Below are positions 34,990-45,269 of a DNA stretch of 64,000 nt, piece after piece. This stretch comes from Sindora glabra. Lineage: Eukaryota > Streptophyta > Magnoliopsida > Fabales > Fabaceae. The translations under genes were made by a program, and so were the position numbers. The stretch spans positions 66,737,823 through 66,801,822 of the forward strand of contig CM035234.1 in the NCBI GenBank assembly GCA_020226215.1, read 5' to 3'. The notes under the pieces were generated by a model. It did no database searches. It was not told the origin of the DNA and saw only the letters and a list, made by a program, of their open reading frames with translations. Each line of letters opens with the position of its first letter. Positions within the stretch are counted from its first letter, which is position 1.

Positions 34990-35161
34990 AGGGATTTAAA
35001 TTGCGGTTGCGGTCGCAATCGCGGTTGTATCGCGATGCAGACGAATGTAAAAAAATGCAGTCATAACGGTCTAAAATTACAAAAAATCGCAGATGCGGTC
35101 TCCTCTGAAAATGCAATATTGCAGGCAATATTGCAGTTGTAGACTGTTTTTTAAATCCTAG
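34990..35161 (-). mobile_element. hAT-type MITE, copy 3, inserted at the exon 2 donor site
   Basis: A 172-bp element in the opposite orientation to copy 2, starting (T)AGGGATTTAAATTGCGG and ending TTTTTTAAATCCTAG. It is flanked by an 8-bp duplication, CACGGTAT (34982-34989) and CACGGTAC (35162-35169), seven bases identical. The duplicated target contains the last exon bases CACG and the donor GT, so the gene now has two donor copies: GTATAG at 34986 and GTACGT at 35166. Confidence 0.85.
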
Positions 35162-35169
35162 CACGGTAC

Positions 35170-36663
35170 GTTTATTTTCTGTTTGCAGATTTTGATGTAT
35201 AATTTTTTATGAGTTTGAGTTCAATTCTAATTATTGTTTAGTAATTATTATCAATTTTTATTGTGAATTATCTTCTATTTTAGTTTAAATTAATTGTGAT
35301 AGAATATGATTTGGATTGATTGTTAAATAATTATATTGCGTTGTAAATATCTATTTGGCAGAGATATAAGGACGGTCATTAAAAAGTTGCAAAGAAATGA
35401 ATCAAAACTTTCATACCTATTATTCTGTAATTTTCTTTTAATGATTCTCCCCCATCCATAATTTTTTTTTTCTAAAATTTGAGGTTGTTTGTTATTGTGA
35501 TACTCTTTGTATTTTATTACCTGATACTTGTATGTTTTGAATAAATATTTTTCTTCATATGAAATTCTTAATTAGTTAAAAGGCACATATACACATAGAA
35601 AAGTATAATATTTTTTAATAATTAATTAAATTTCCAAAAGATTCTTCCTTACGGTTATCTCAATAAGTGGCTACCCCATGACTAACTAAGGATGTCTCTT
35701 TTCCTAATAGGTCAATATGGAGAGTCAAAATAACAAAAATTATAAGTCGAATGACCTATGTTAATTATTTTTTCAAAAATTTTTGATAAAATTAATACGA
35801 ACACGTAATCTTGACTCATCTAGTCTAATCTGGACTCATGCTTGTTGCATGTATGATTATATATAGTCAAATTATTTTTTTAGTTTTTTTGGTGAATTAT
35901 TTGTTTGGAATTTATTTGTGATTACGGTTGCATCAGGTTGATGCAATTATAAACAAATATGAAAAAAATAGGGACTATAAAATAAAGTTGGACACATTAG
36001 TATTAATTTTATATTATTATCCATAATATTTTTGTTATCGATAAAAATTATTGATTATTTAATAATGTATTAATTTTTTATTTATTAATAATATAAAATA
36101 TTTTACATTAATAATATATCAAATTTAAACTCTTAACCCAAATGCATTATCAAATTTAACTATGATTATACTACGATCTGTGACAGTAATATTACACACT
36201 ATTATTATTGCACAGGCTTTGTGATTACAATTTGATTTTGTATTAGTCACAAATTCTTTTATTCATTATGCATTTAAGAAATGAGAAAAAGGCCAAAAGA
36301 ATATTAATTGTCTATTCGGCAGAAGTAATGCTACTAATTTTCACAGTCAAAAGGTAAAATTGTACGCTCTTTCTAAGGATATATATTTGGCGTGTTTCAT
36401 AGGATTACAAGTTGATTTGGCTAATTATATTTGAATTGGATCCTTAAAAGGATTTTGCTGACCGTAGCCAAAAATATGCTAAAGGATCAACACATCTTTT
36501 TATTTATTATTATTTTTAGTTTTTTAAAAAATTATTAGATGATATTAATAAAAATTAAAATATATTTATACTAATAATATATTTTAAAAAATAAATTCTT
36601 AATATTTCATAAGATTCTTTTGAAAATTAAAATTAAGAATAAATGAGAAATCTTTAATAACCT
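35170..36663. other. Intron 2, first part, no further element recognised
   Basis: AT-rich intronic DNA of the glycosyltransferase with no frame or repeat I can name. Confidence 0.5.
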
Positions 36664-38428
36664 CACTATAAGCATGCATTCCATTTGGGGCAGCTTTTCC
36701 CTCGGATTTCCCACGGTTTCCTGCGTATTGCCACAAAAACAGTCCTTTCCCACGGATTTTGCAACAGATTAACAAATCCATGGGAACGGAGGGTGTGAGA
36801 AACTCGTTCTCACAACAATTTCCCATGGTGTTTTCTGACGGCTTTTCCAATGGATTTCACATGAAGTTTCTCACAGTATTTCCCATGGTATTATTATCTT
36901 TGAATATAAATTTTCAGAAATAAATTATGATTTTTAATATTTATCCATGGGAAATCTGTGGGAAATATATTTTAAAAATCTAGCATGATGTTGAATGCAT
37001 GGTAATAATTTTTCTAGTGTTTCAATTGCATGAGATTTGTGATAAAATCTTTATGTTATAAAAAAAAATTTGTAAATTCAAAATTGAATAATCATTCTAG
37101 ATAAAATTGATCAAATGTCTAATACTCTAAATTCACATTTCATTATAATAACATTCAAATCTAGATAATAATGGATTGCACATAAAATAAATATTAAATT
37201 CAAGTATCAAGTATTTATACAAAAATGATGTAATTAAAATAAAACTAATAAGTGTTTTCTTCTAAATTATCATCTTTGTCTTGGTGATGCTTACTTCCAT
37301 GTTGTTGGTCTCTTCTTTACTGCTGAATCATCAATTTGATTTCAATTTTGAGCCTAATCCACTTACATAATATATTATTGTAGAGCTGGCTTTTTTAAAC
37401 CCAAGCTGAAACTCTAGAAACACACCAAATAGAAGTTTCAAGTGTCATACTATTGAAGCTTGAAATTGTTAGGCAATACATTGTGTTTGACCCCATTTAT
37501 GACCAAAAAATCCAAGATACATAAAGAAGATTATGCAAGAGAAATCAATAACAACAGAGATCAATCAATGATAAGGACAAAGAAAGATTATATCTTTCAA
37601 TGAAAAAACCCAGATTTATGGAAAATAATTCATAAAAAGGAGAAAGCCTATACAATGAAAATAAACACATTCAAGATTTAGCAAAAAACTAAAAGAATGA
37701 AAACAAACTAGGTGGTTTATACTTTACCTACTATGTCATCAGTCACTTCTATAATAATTGTAAAACATCATCAAACTCTTCTTGCTAACAATTATAAGAA
37801 GTTTTCAAAAATTTACACTATAAATTTAACAACAAATTCTAATTTAATGAACAAAAATTAGAAAAAATAAAAAATAAACTTACTATTAACAAGTGAATAT
37901 ATGTTATGTGCAAGAAATAGAAGTCGATGAAAATGTTGCTTGGATGATAATGAAAGAAATTTAAGATGGTGAAAAATAAATAAGAAGAGAAAAAGAAGCC
38001 AAATGGACAAGAAGATGAAGCAATGCAATTCGGAATGAGAAATATGGTCTCAAAGTCTTTTATTTCTCTTTAAGCTTGCTACTGTGGGTCATTTGAGCTA
38101 CTCCAAAACTTTAAAATTAGCTTTACATTTTTTCAAATTTTGAAATGTAAATTTCGTATGGATTTTCAAGTAGCTACAACCACCCTAAAACTAAAAAATT
38201 CAGCTTTTCATCCCATTAGCACTAGGAAATGTGAAAAGTAATTTTCCCATGGATATTTCACATGGCCTTAGCAACCCCAAACTTGTGAAAATCAAAACTC
38301 TTCCTATTTGGTCTCGGACAATGCATAAAGGTGATTTCCCACAGTGTTTCCACAGTTCTCGAGCTGGGAATTTAGAACAGCAATATCTATAGGAAATGCT
38401 ATCCCAAACAACATACATTCTTGTAGTG
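36664..38428. mobile_element. Non-autonomous CACTA element 1 in intron 2
   Basis: The left end is CACTATAAGCATGCATTCCA and the right end, read in reverse, CACTACAAGAATGTATGTTG; both continue TTTGGG(G/A)..AGC, so the terminal inverted repeat spans about 30 bp. Near each end 'tttccca.gg' and 'cccatgg.at' words are repeated as subterminal motifs. The flanks CCT (left) and ACT (right) give at best a two-of-three match to the expected 3-bp TSD. No transposase frame in 1.77 kb. Confidence 0.8.
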
Positions 38429-39207
38429 ACTACAATAAAAAAGGCTTTCAGCGACAACAGCTATCATCGCTATAGAATGTTCGGTTGTTATTAAAAATAA
38501 AAGTTATCAGAGAAAATGTCATTGGTATAGATTCGTTAATGAAGGAGGCAACACTAATAATAATTCCATTGTTAGTAAAAGTTGAGGCTTTTGTGACAAC
38601 ACTATCATCATAAAAAGTTTAAAATTTTAGCGATGACAAAATTCTTGATTGTCACTAAAGAGTCATTAGTAAAAATTAAAAATCTTCACCAATGATAATG
38701 TCATCGATATAAATGGATATCTACTGGCACAAGTTCTGTGCCACTCTTTAACGATAACAATTATTGTCACTGAAAGTTGAGGACTTTCACTAACAAAAAA
38801 AGTAGTCGCTGAAAAATGGCATGGAAAATTGTTCTTAGCCTTTTTAGTGATGATAATGTCATTGGTGAAAGTCCTCAACTTTCAACAACAACCATTATCA
38901 TTGCTGAAGAGTGGCATAGGAACCAAAGCATCACTTTCAATGACAACAATTGTTATCACTAAAAATATTGTTTCCCACCTATTTTTCCTATTCCTTTTTC
39001 AACGACGACAATTGTCACCAGTAAAGGTTTGGATCCTTCACTGACGACAATTATCATCACTGAAGATTGCTTTTTACCACCAAATTTTTTTGAGGTCCCA
39101 AGAAAATGGCACCATTTATATTTTGGTCATCGATAAAATTATCACTAACGGCCAAATTTTTGTTATAGCTAAAGTTGTCATTGGTGTTATCCTTTTTTCT
39201 TGTAGTG
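38429..39207. mobile_element. Non-autonomous CACTA element 2, abutting element 1
   Basis: Left end (G)ACTACAATAAAAAAGG directly follows element 1; right end, in reverse, is CACTACAAGAAAAAAGG. The interior consists almost wholly of short repeats around 'gacaattgtcatcactgaa', in both orientations, the subterminal motif array of a CACTA element with little else. The first C of the left end is altered or shared with the end of element 1. Confidence 0.75.
38742..38920. repeat. Imperfect ~55-bp inverted repeat within CACTA element 2
   Basis: The left arm (about 38742-38797, 'gtgccactctt...gaaagttgaggactttcac') is complementary to the right arm (about 38864-38920, 'gtgaaagtcctcaactttc...gaagagtggca'), with about 65 bp between. 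A transcript of this intron could fold into a long hairpin. Confidence 0.75.
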
Positions 39208-39772
39208 TAAATTTTAAACATAGAAAAAGTCATGTTTAATTGGTAAAACACATAACAAAATTTGAAATACCCTAACTTGGTAATGGGTTCCATTACATAT
39301 TTAAAGTGTTAGTGAACTAAATTTTTAATGTTTATGTCAGCAACGTATGCTAATAATTTTTATTGTATGCGTTTTATTCATCCGGATATTTTTATTTTAC
39401 CTTTTATTCTAGATCCCACTGCTTTTTTTATTTCAACTCATAATTTAAAATAAAAAAATTTATATTTATCTCCAAAATTTATCCTCTACATTTTTTAAAA
39501 AATGCACAAAATCCATTTTTGTATTTTTCAATCACTTTTCAAAATTTTGAATTTGTGATGTGATTAAAAATGTTATATCTATGATGTCTTAACATGAAAG
39601 TTTCATAAAGACAGTCCATTCCTTATTTGAAATATTTTTCTTTTTATTTTTGCTAGAAATTGACAAACACATTAAGTGCGTAGAAAAGCAGAAGGAACAC
39701 TAATAGAAAATCCTTTTAATATTTATTTTCTAGGATTTTTGTATCTCTTAGGATTTGTTTGGTATATTCTCT
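39208..39772. other. Intron 2, unassigned
   Basis: AT-rich intronic DNA, no element recognised. Confidence 0.5.
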
Positions 39773-40110
39773 TTAGAATTAATTTCATTTCATTTTAAAA
39801 AAATAATTTAAATCTATTTATAAATAAATTTTATTATTGGAAAATTTTGTCAATAATATTGATTTAAATTTACTTGCAAATAAATTTTTTTATTTAGAAT
39901 GTATTAAAAATGCATCAATTTCAATTAAAAAATAGATTTTGATAATCTTATGATAAATAAAATATTAGAAAAATAGTAAATTTTTATTCAATATTTGTTT
40001 TTAATCAATTGAAATGAATTCTAACGAAATTCTACTAAATTTAATGGATATCATAATGGTACAAATATAATTAAAATATAAATTACAAATTTTAAAATCA
40101 AATTCTTTTA
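39773..40110. mobile_element. AT-rich MITE-like repeat, copy 2, in intron 2
   Basis: Starts 'ttagaattaatttcatttca' and ends 'aaatcaaattctttta', sharing internal blocks in order with 15855-16188 ('tttataaataaattttattatt.gg.aattttgt', 'tttacttgcaaataaatt'). Short inverted ends, no coding capacity. Confidence 0.6.
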
Positions 40111-40896
40111 AAAAATTATTTGGAAATAAATTGAGGTCTTATTTTTAGATATGTCGTGATAGCTTCTTCTATGTCCTTTTTTTTTTGTACATTTGACATT
40201 TGATTTATGATTTTATCATTTTTTTGTTAAAGATTTATGATTTTGTCTACTTGTTGGACTTTCATGTCAATTTTAGGACAATGGCATGGATAGTTTTACG
40301 ATGTAGCAAAGTGTCAATAATATTACTTAATTTATTTAGAAAAAATGATCCCCATGTAAAAAGGATACTTGTTACAATTTCTTTCTTTATTTATTTTATT
40401 ATTAATTTTAGCTTTCTCATGTGAAAATTCAAGCACAAGTATTAAAAAACATTTTAATAATACAATTGCAAATAAATTATATGCAACTTAATCTGCATAT
40501 GTTATGATAGATCAAGGAAGCAAATTATATAATTTGAATGGGAGTGATACCGAAAAATTAGTCAATTACATTCATTACTTTTAAGTTTAAAATAATTATT
40601 CTCACGTTCCTTCTATTTTCAGATATATATTAATTCCCTGTACATATGCACTAACTTCCTTTTCCCCCCATAGCAAGCATATACTCACTCACATTATCTG
40701 TTTTTCAATGATAAATAAGGTAAATGTATATTTGAAAAAAATAAACAATTATGAATGTAATTAGGTTCAACATCAAGGAAGTGAATGCAATTTATTCAAT
40801 AAAAAGGATAATTTTTTTTGTACATATACTTTTTTTCTTTTAATTTGACAAAATTATTCTTTTATTTATATATTTTTAACAATTACAATCTTGTAG
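40111..40896. other. Intron 2, last part
   Basis: AT-rich, with pyrimidine-rich text before the acceptor CTTGTAG at 40890-40896. The 74-codon frame at 40200-40424 has no domain. Confidence 0.5.
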
Positions 40897-41388
40897 GACA
40901 CTGATGTAATGTGGTTAAGAAATCCATTCACAAAGTTGAGCAACATTCAAACTGAAGACCTTCAAATTAACTCCGACAGATACCTTGGTGATCCTTGGTC
41001 GGAAGTGCATCCAATCAACACTGGATTTTACTTTATCCGTTCGAACAAGAAAACTATATCCTTGATCGAAACTTGGTACAACGAGAAAGATAATTCCATG
41101 GGACAAAAAGAGCAAGATGTTCTGCAAAATCTCATTAGACATGGTATCGCTGGAAAGTTAGGGCTTAGGGTAAGGTTCTTGGATACCTTACATTTTAGTG
41201 GATTTTGTGAAGATAGCAAAGATTTTAAGCAAGTTAGAACTGTTCATGCCAATTGTTGTCGGAGTATCACTGCTAAGGTGGCTGATCTTAAGGCTGTTCT
41301 CAGTGATTGGAAGAAGTTCAAAAAGCCTGAATCAAGTAAGATAATCCGCTGGACGGAGCATTTTAATTGTAGGAATTCATGGAATTGA
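40897..41388 (+). CDS. Exon 3: DxD motif and C-terminal half of the transferase
   Basis: It opens immediately after CTTGTAG with DTDVMWLRNPF, the DxD-containing signature of this family, and runs 163 codons to TGA at 41386-41388. Further family landmarks are 'INTGFYFIRSN', 'WYNEKDNSMGQKEQDVL', 'LGLRVRFLDTLHFSGFCEDSKDF', 'TVHANCCRS' and a final Trp-rich 'IRWTEHFNC' tail. There are no stops or frameshifts. This exon alone would look like an intact gene. Minus-strand frames at 40915-41142 and 41028-41219 are its shadows. Confidence 0.9.
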   Translation, partial: DTDVMWLRNPFTKLSNIQTEDLQINSDRYLGDPWSEVHPINTGFYFIRSNKKTISLIETWYNEKDNSMGQKEQDVLQNLIRHGIAGKLGLRVRFLDTLHFSGFCEDSKDFKQVRTVHANCCRSITAKVADLKAVLSDWKKFKKPESSKIIRWTEHFNCRNSWN

Positions 41389-41927
41389 AGGGAAGTAATA
41401 ACATAGAGAGCTAGGAATTATGAATTTACTTTTGGAATTATAAAAAGGGAAGAAGGGAATGTAAAGGAGATTCCATTGTTTTTTCTTGCATTTAAGTTAA
41501 CTGAGGTTTTGATGAATTATAGTTAATTTTTTTAAAGTATACAATAATGTTTTATTCTTATACATTTTTAAACTTATTTTTTATATATATTTATATATAT
41601 GGGTCATATCAGAATGTTTCTGGCTGAGACATAAGAGAAGTAATCTTGGTCATTTATATTTAACTATGAGGATTAAAATATAATTAAAAGTCACAAGATA
41701 ATTTCAAAAATTACATAATTTTAGTGAGGTGCTACAAGGCCATTACTCTTATATAATTTTTATCAACTTTGATAATATTTATAATAAAAATTAGTTAATA
41801 AATCTATTTCATTTTTTTAAAATAGTGGGAGTGATAATTTACTTAACACATACATACAAGATTTTGAATTTGAATCTAGGACATAAATGGAGTGAAGTCC
41901 CAAAGGTAATATCAAGTGCCACTAAAA
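41389..41927. other. 3' flank of the glycosyltransferase
   Basis: Presumed 3' UTR and flank. Candidate polyadenylation words ('aataatg', 'aatgttttat') lie near 41543-41556. No gene. Confidence 0.45.
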
Positions 41928-42526
41928 CTAGCGATGAATTGAGTCAAATTGTGATATACTCAAGTTCAATTCAACTTTTAACTCAATAAATTAAGCTCAT
42001 AAACTAAATGAGTGATACATAAGCTAAATAATTTAGCTTATTTAGTAAATGAGTTGAGCTTAAGTTTAGAAATATTTGAATCGATTATATTATGTGTTAG
42101 CTCAAATAATATATATCATCATATAGCATCAACTATAATATAATTTTCATAAGGTATGTACTCTTTTCAATATACACTATGTACTGTATAAATTTTGGAA
42201 ATATAATATATTTATATGTAATAGTTAAATATTTTCTTACTAGTTATTTTAACAGTAAGTAGGCCTTTTTATATTATAAAATTGAGTTTATGAGCAAACA
42301 CTAGTTCATTTGTAGCTAAATTAGTTTAGGGATATATGCAAAAAAGTCACTTGGTATGGCTTGAGCTTCGAGTTAAGTTAAAACAACTATGAGTTTAATT
42401 CAAGTCAAGCTCAAGTTAAAAAAATTAGCTTAAATCAAATTCGAATTAAGCTATAAACTAAACAAATTTTGATAAAGTCAAACCTGAGTTGAAATCAACT
42501 CATGTTGGTTTAGCTCATTTCCAATC
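41928..42526. mobile_element. Foldback MITE-like element, about 0.6 kb (probable hAT)
   Basis: The ends are imperfect inverses: 'ctagcgatgaattgagtcaa' at the left, and 'taggattggaaatgagctaa' when the right end is read in reverse. The interior is full of 'aagctcaa/ttgagctt' words in both orientations. The flanks 'agtgccac' and 'agtactac' could be a decayed 8-bp TSD, as for hAT. No coding capacity. Confidence 0.55.
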
Positions 42527-42785
42527 CTAAGTACTACTATATGGATCATTAATGATGTGTTTGAATAGAGTATTTGTAAAATTCAAAGAATTTGAGATTC
42601 AAACCTTTCAAATAACTTTATTTCAATTCCTTCAATTTTTTAAATTCTCATTCCCAACCCTAAGTGCCACTATATGGATCACTAATGTTGGATTTGGATA
42701 GAATATTTGTAAAATTCAAAGAATTTAAGATTCAAACATTTCAAAAACTTTTTTTCAATTCCCTCAATTTTGAAATTAACTTATT
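42526..42785. repeat. Two-unit tandem repeat of 133 bp
   Basis: The unit starting 'cctaagtactactatatgga' at 42526 is repeated at 42659 ('cctaagtgccactatatgga') and continues through 'agaatatttgtaaaattcaa' and 'gattcaaac.tttcaaa'. The two copies are similar with scattered substitutions; the second fades at about 42785. Confidence 0.8.
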
Positions 42786-44164
42786 TATTTATAATGAAAT
42801 ATTTTTAAACACTTTCACAAATTAATAAATGATTAAGATAATATTAGTACAATCTTATTAAATCTTTATTTTTACATTGTTTAATTATTTTATCTATTTA
42901 AATATTATTTTAATTATTCTTTAATTAATTTATTAATTTTTTTAATATCATTATTAATTTTTTGTGCTTAATTTTAGAATATGATCATATAAAATATTGT
43001 AGTGACTAATTTATAAAAATTGAAGTCATTTTAATATTCATATAAAGTTTTTCTTGAAAGCAAGAGTATATTAATTAGAAAAGAATTTTGGATCCAATAG
43101 AAATGAAACATAGAAGGAAAAAGAGATATAAAGAAGGATGAAACATGCGGACGAAGACTATCACACCATTTGATAGAAGAGCTATTTTAGATATTTGGTG
43201 GCTTGATTTTGGGGTTGCAGTTGATTCCACGGTGCTGTCCTAATGTAGTAAACCTGACATTTCCTTATTATTTAGCCTATAACTCAAGTTCCAGAAGGAC
43301 AAATTTCAAAAATCCAGTGGCCCAAGTTAGCTAAGACCCAAAATAACATATTTCTCTACTTTTGAAGTCAAAGTGATATCATTTTGAAAGAGGAAACATA
43401 GCCTTAATTAGAAGTAAAAAAATCAGACAGCATTGAATTTGTTTTAGTGTTTAAGTCATAACCTAGGCTACAGGCTTCAAAATTGTGAAAAGTCTAATTC
43501 ATTAGTTACCTAAGAGTCATCGTTAAGTGTGTGTAATCTAATAAAGTTGAATTAGGAGGATATATAAGGGCAAAAACAAATCTTTAAAGAGCAATTCAAT
43601 GTTTTTCTTTTTTCATGTTTTGAACTTAGCTATGAGTGGTTACACTCCATTCTTAGGATTTAGGGTTTAGGGACTTGATATATTCTTTCTAAGTGACTTC
43701 GAGGCCTTGTTTTTCATCTTTTATGTTTAATTAATTATCTTTGTTTATCTATTTCTTTTACTGATAATTTCATAGACAGTTTTCTAAAAGCACCCTTAGC
43801 TTATTGTCTGTGTGGTTAAGCTTTGAAGGGGTTGTTTAGTTTATTTTTACGTTTGTGAATTAATTTAATTAGCTACTATATGGCAGTTGAATTAGAGGGT
43901 AGAGTTTGTAATTTGTGCACTTACAGAGTTTTTTAGTTCATTTTAATTAATTTTTTTTATCTTTACTTTATTTTGATTTCAATTTGCTTCAAATGGTTCT
44001 TAATAAAGATTGAGTTTAATTAATCAGCTTTAATTTCTCAATTCTAATCATACTAAAAATGGAATCTGGGAATAATTGTGGGCTTTTGGGTTATTTTTAT
44101 CAATTGAATAATTAATTAAGCATTACTTATGCTTTTGTGATTGATGATAAATCAAAAAATTGAT
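42786..44164. other. Unassigned; possible retroelement leader near 43080-43900
   Basis: No gene. The text around 43550-43680 has a TATA-like 'gaggatatataagg' followed by a leader-like C/T-rich stretch, compatible with an old LTR promoter, but no paired LTR was found. The copia element that follows inserted into this DNA. Confidence 0.35.
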
Positions 44165-44169
44165 ATAAA

Positions 44170-44578
44170 TGTAAACTATATCTAGGATACTCAGATACTT
44201 AATATATCCTAGTTAAAGCATAAAATAAGTCAGATATGCGGAAGCCTACCTCCAGCCATAGCTTTAACGAAATTCACAGAGAAGTTGCTCCAAGAAATTG
44301 TACTGAACAGTCGCTTGAATTATCAAATTCGGGTACTTCCAGGTTCTGGTTTTTGCTTCTTTGATGGTGTAAATTGTTCAGAAAATAATTTTTGCATTAA
44401 CCGAACCCGGGGACCCCTGTATGATATTTTATACCAGCATGAACTCAGCTTCTCCCATCAAAGAAGCTGAGATTTTGGTGGTTTGTTGAAGCAGCAAACT
44501 GCTTCCGAGTTTCACGGACCACGTTCAGCATTCGAACGTTGGTTTTGTTACCAACGGAAAGAAAAAAAATTTGTTACA
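44170..44578 (-). repeat. Complete LTR (3' LTR) of the young copia
   Basis: Begins TGTAAACTATATC and ends TTTGTTACA on the plus strand; read in element orientation it starts TGTAACAAA, directly after the polypurine tract. Length 409 bp. The 61-codon frame inside it is spurious. Confidence 0.85.
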
Positions 44579-44594
44579 TTCTCCCACTTGGTCC
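44579..44594 (-). promoter_or_regulatory. Polypurine tract of the young copia
   Basis: Reads GGACCAAGTGGGAGAA on the minus strand, abutting the LTR start; it primes plus-strand DNA synthesis. A second copy lies at 46716-46731. Confidence 0.85.
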
Positions 44595-44858
44595 GTAAAA
44601 CCTAATATATATAAAAGTAGAGAAAAACTCAATGAACGGATCATAGTGATAGGTCCTCTATCTATGAGTATTACCTCCCATGTATCACGATACATTTTGC
44701 TTTCTCAACCCACTGTAACTTAATGAATAAGTCTTATACTTATTCTGGGTCCTCTTAATGCTATTTTTCTCTAAACATAAATGTATACTCAAAAATGAGA
44801 AAAATAACTTAAACTGAATAAGAGCTTTATTACAAATATGCATATATACATCAAAGAC

Positions 44859-45260
44859 TTAATATGGTACCAAGTCCCATCTTAATACATGATCCTTAAA
44901 CACTGATGGTGGCATGCCTTTTGTCAAAGGATCTGCTATCATCAACTCAGTGCTAATGTGTACAATGGTAACTTTATTTTCCTTGACACATTCCCGAATG
45001 GCTAAGTACTTGATGTCGATGTGTTTACTTCGACTTCCACTTTTGCCATTCTTAGCCAGAAAAACTACAGCTGAGTTGTCACAATAAATTCTTAATGGCC
45101 TAGAAATTGAATCCACAACTCTAAGCCCAGAAATAAAGCTCTTCAGCCATACACCATGTGAAGTTGCCTCAAAACAAGATACGAACTCAGCTTCTGTGGT
45201 AGAAGTAGCAACTAAGGTTTGCTTTGCGCTCCTCCAAGACACGGCTCCACCAGCAAACAT
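44859..45260 (-). pseudogene. Copia RNase H domain (C-terminal end of pol)
   Basis: The minus-strand frame starts 'MFAGGAVSWRSAKQ', continues through 'STTEAEFVSCFEAT', 'IYCDNSAVVFLAKN' and 'RSKHIDIKYLAIRE', and ends with 'IADPLTKGMPPSVF', the standard copia RNase H succession with its acidic residues. It is in phase with the reverse-transcriptase frame but cut from it by one TGA at 45270-45272, where family members have Gly (GGA to TGA is one change). The ORF's Met is internal, not a true start. Confidence 0.85.
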
Positions 45261-45269
45261 AAAAATGTA

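Larger units (their letters stand above)
33985..41388 (+). pseudogene. At4g15970-like nucleotide-diphospho-sugar transferase, three exons, frame broken in exon 2
   Basis: Exons 33985-34134, 34618-34985 and 40897-41388 join at GT-AG sites, all in phase 0. The product is a type II membrane glycosyltransferase of the Nucleotid_trans/DUF family related to GT77 enzymes, expected in the Golgi with a UDP-sugar donor; the acceptor is unknown. Landmarks are a membrane anchor in exon 1, an FDLFLKSF block and a YMSDDFIKMMWKR block in exon 2, and the DTD (DxD) metal/nucleotide motif at the start of exon 3. Between FDLFLKSF and 'LVVAVDRTAYDRC' the frame shifts and a stretch of roughly 8-10 residues usual in the family is missing, giving a stop at 34795-34797. 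Exon 2 is 368 nt, one short of a multiple of three, as expected after a deletion of 3n+1 bases. Everything else looks well preserved, so inactivation is recent, or the gap is an assembly error. Confidence 0.85.

Noticed and set aside
40915..41219. Minus-strand frames over exon 3
   Set aside because: Shadows of the well-supported plus-strand exon with the DTD motif.
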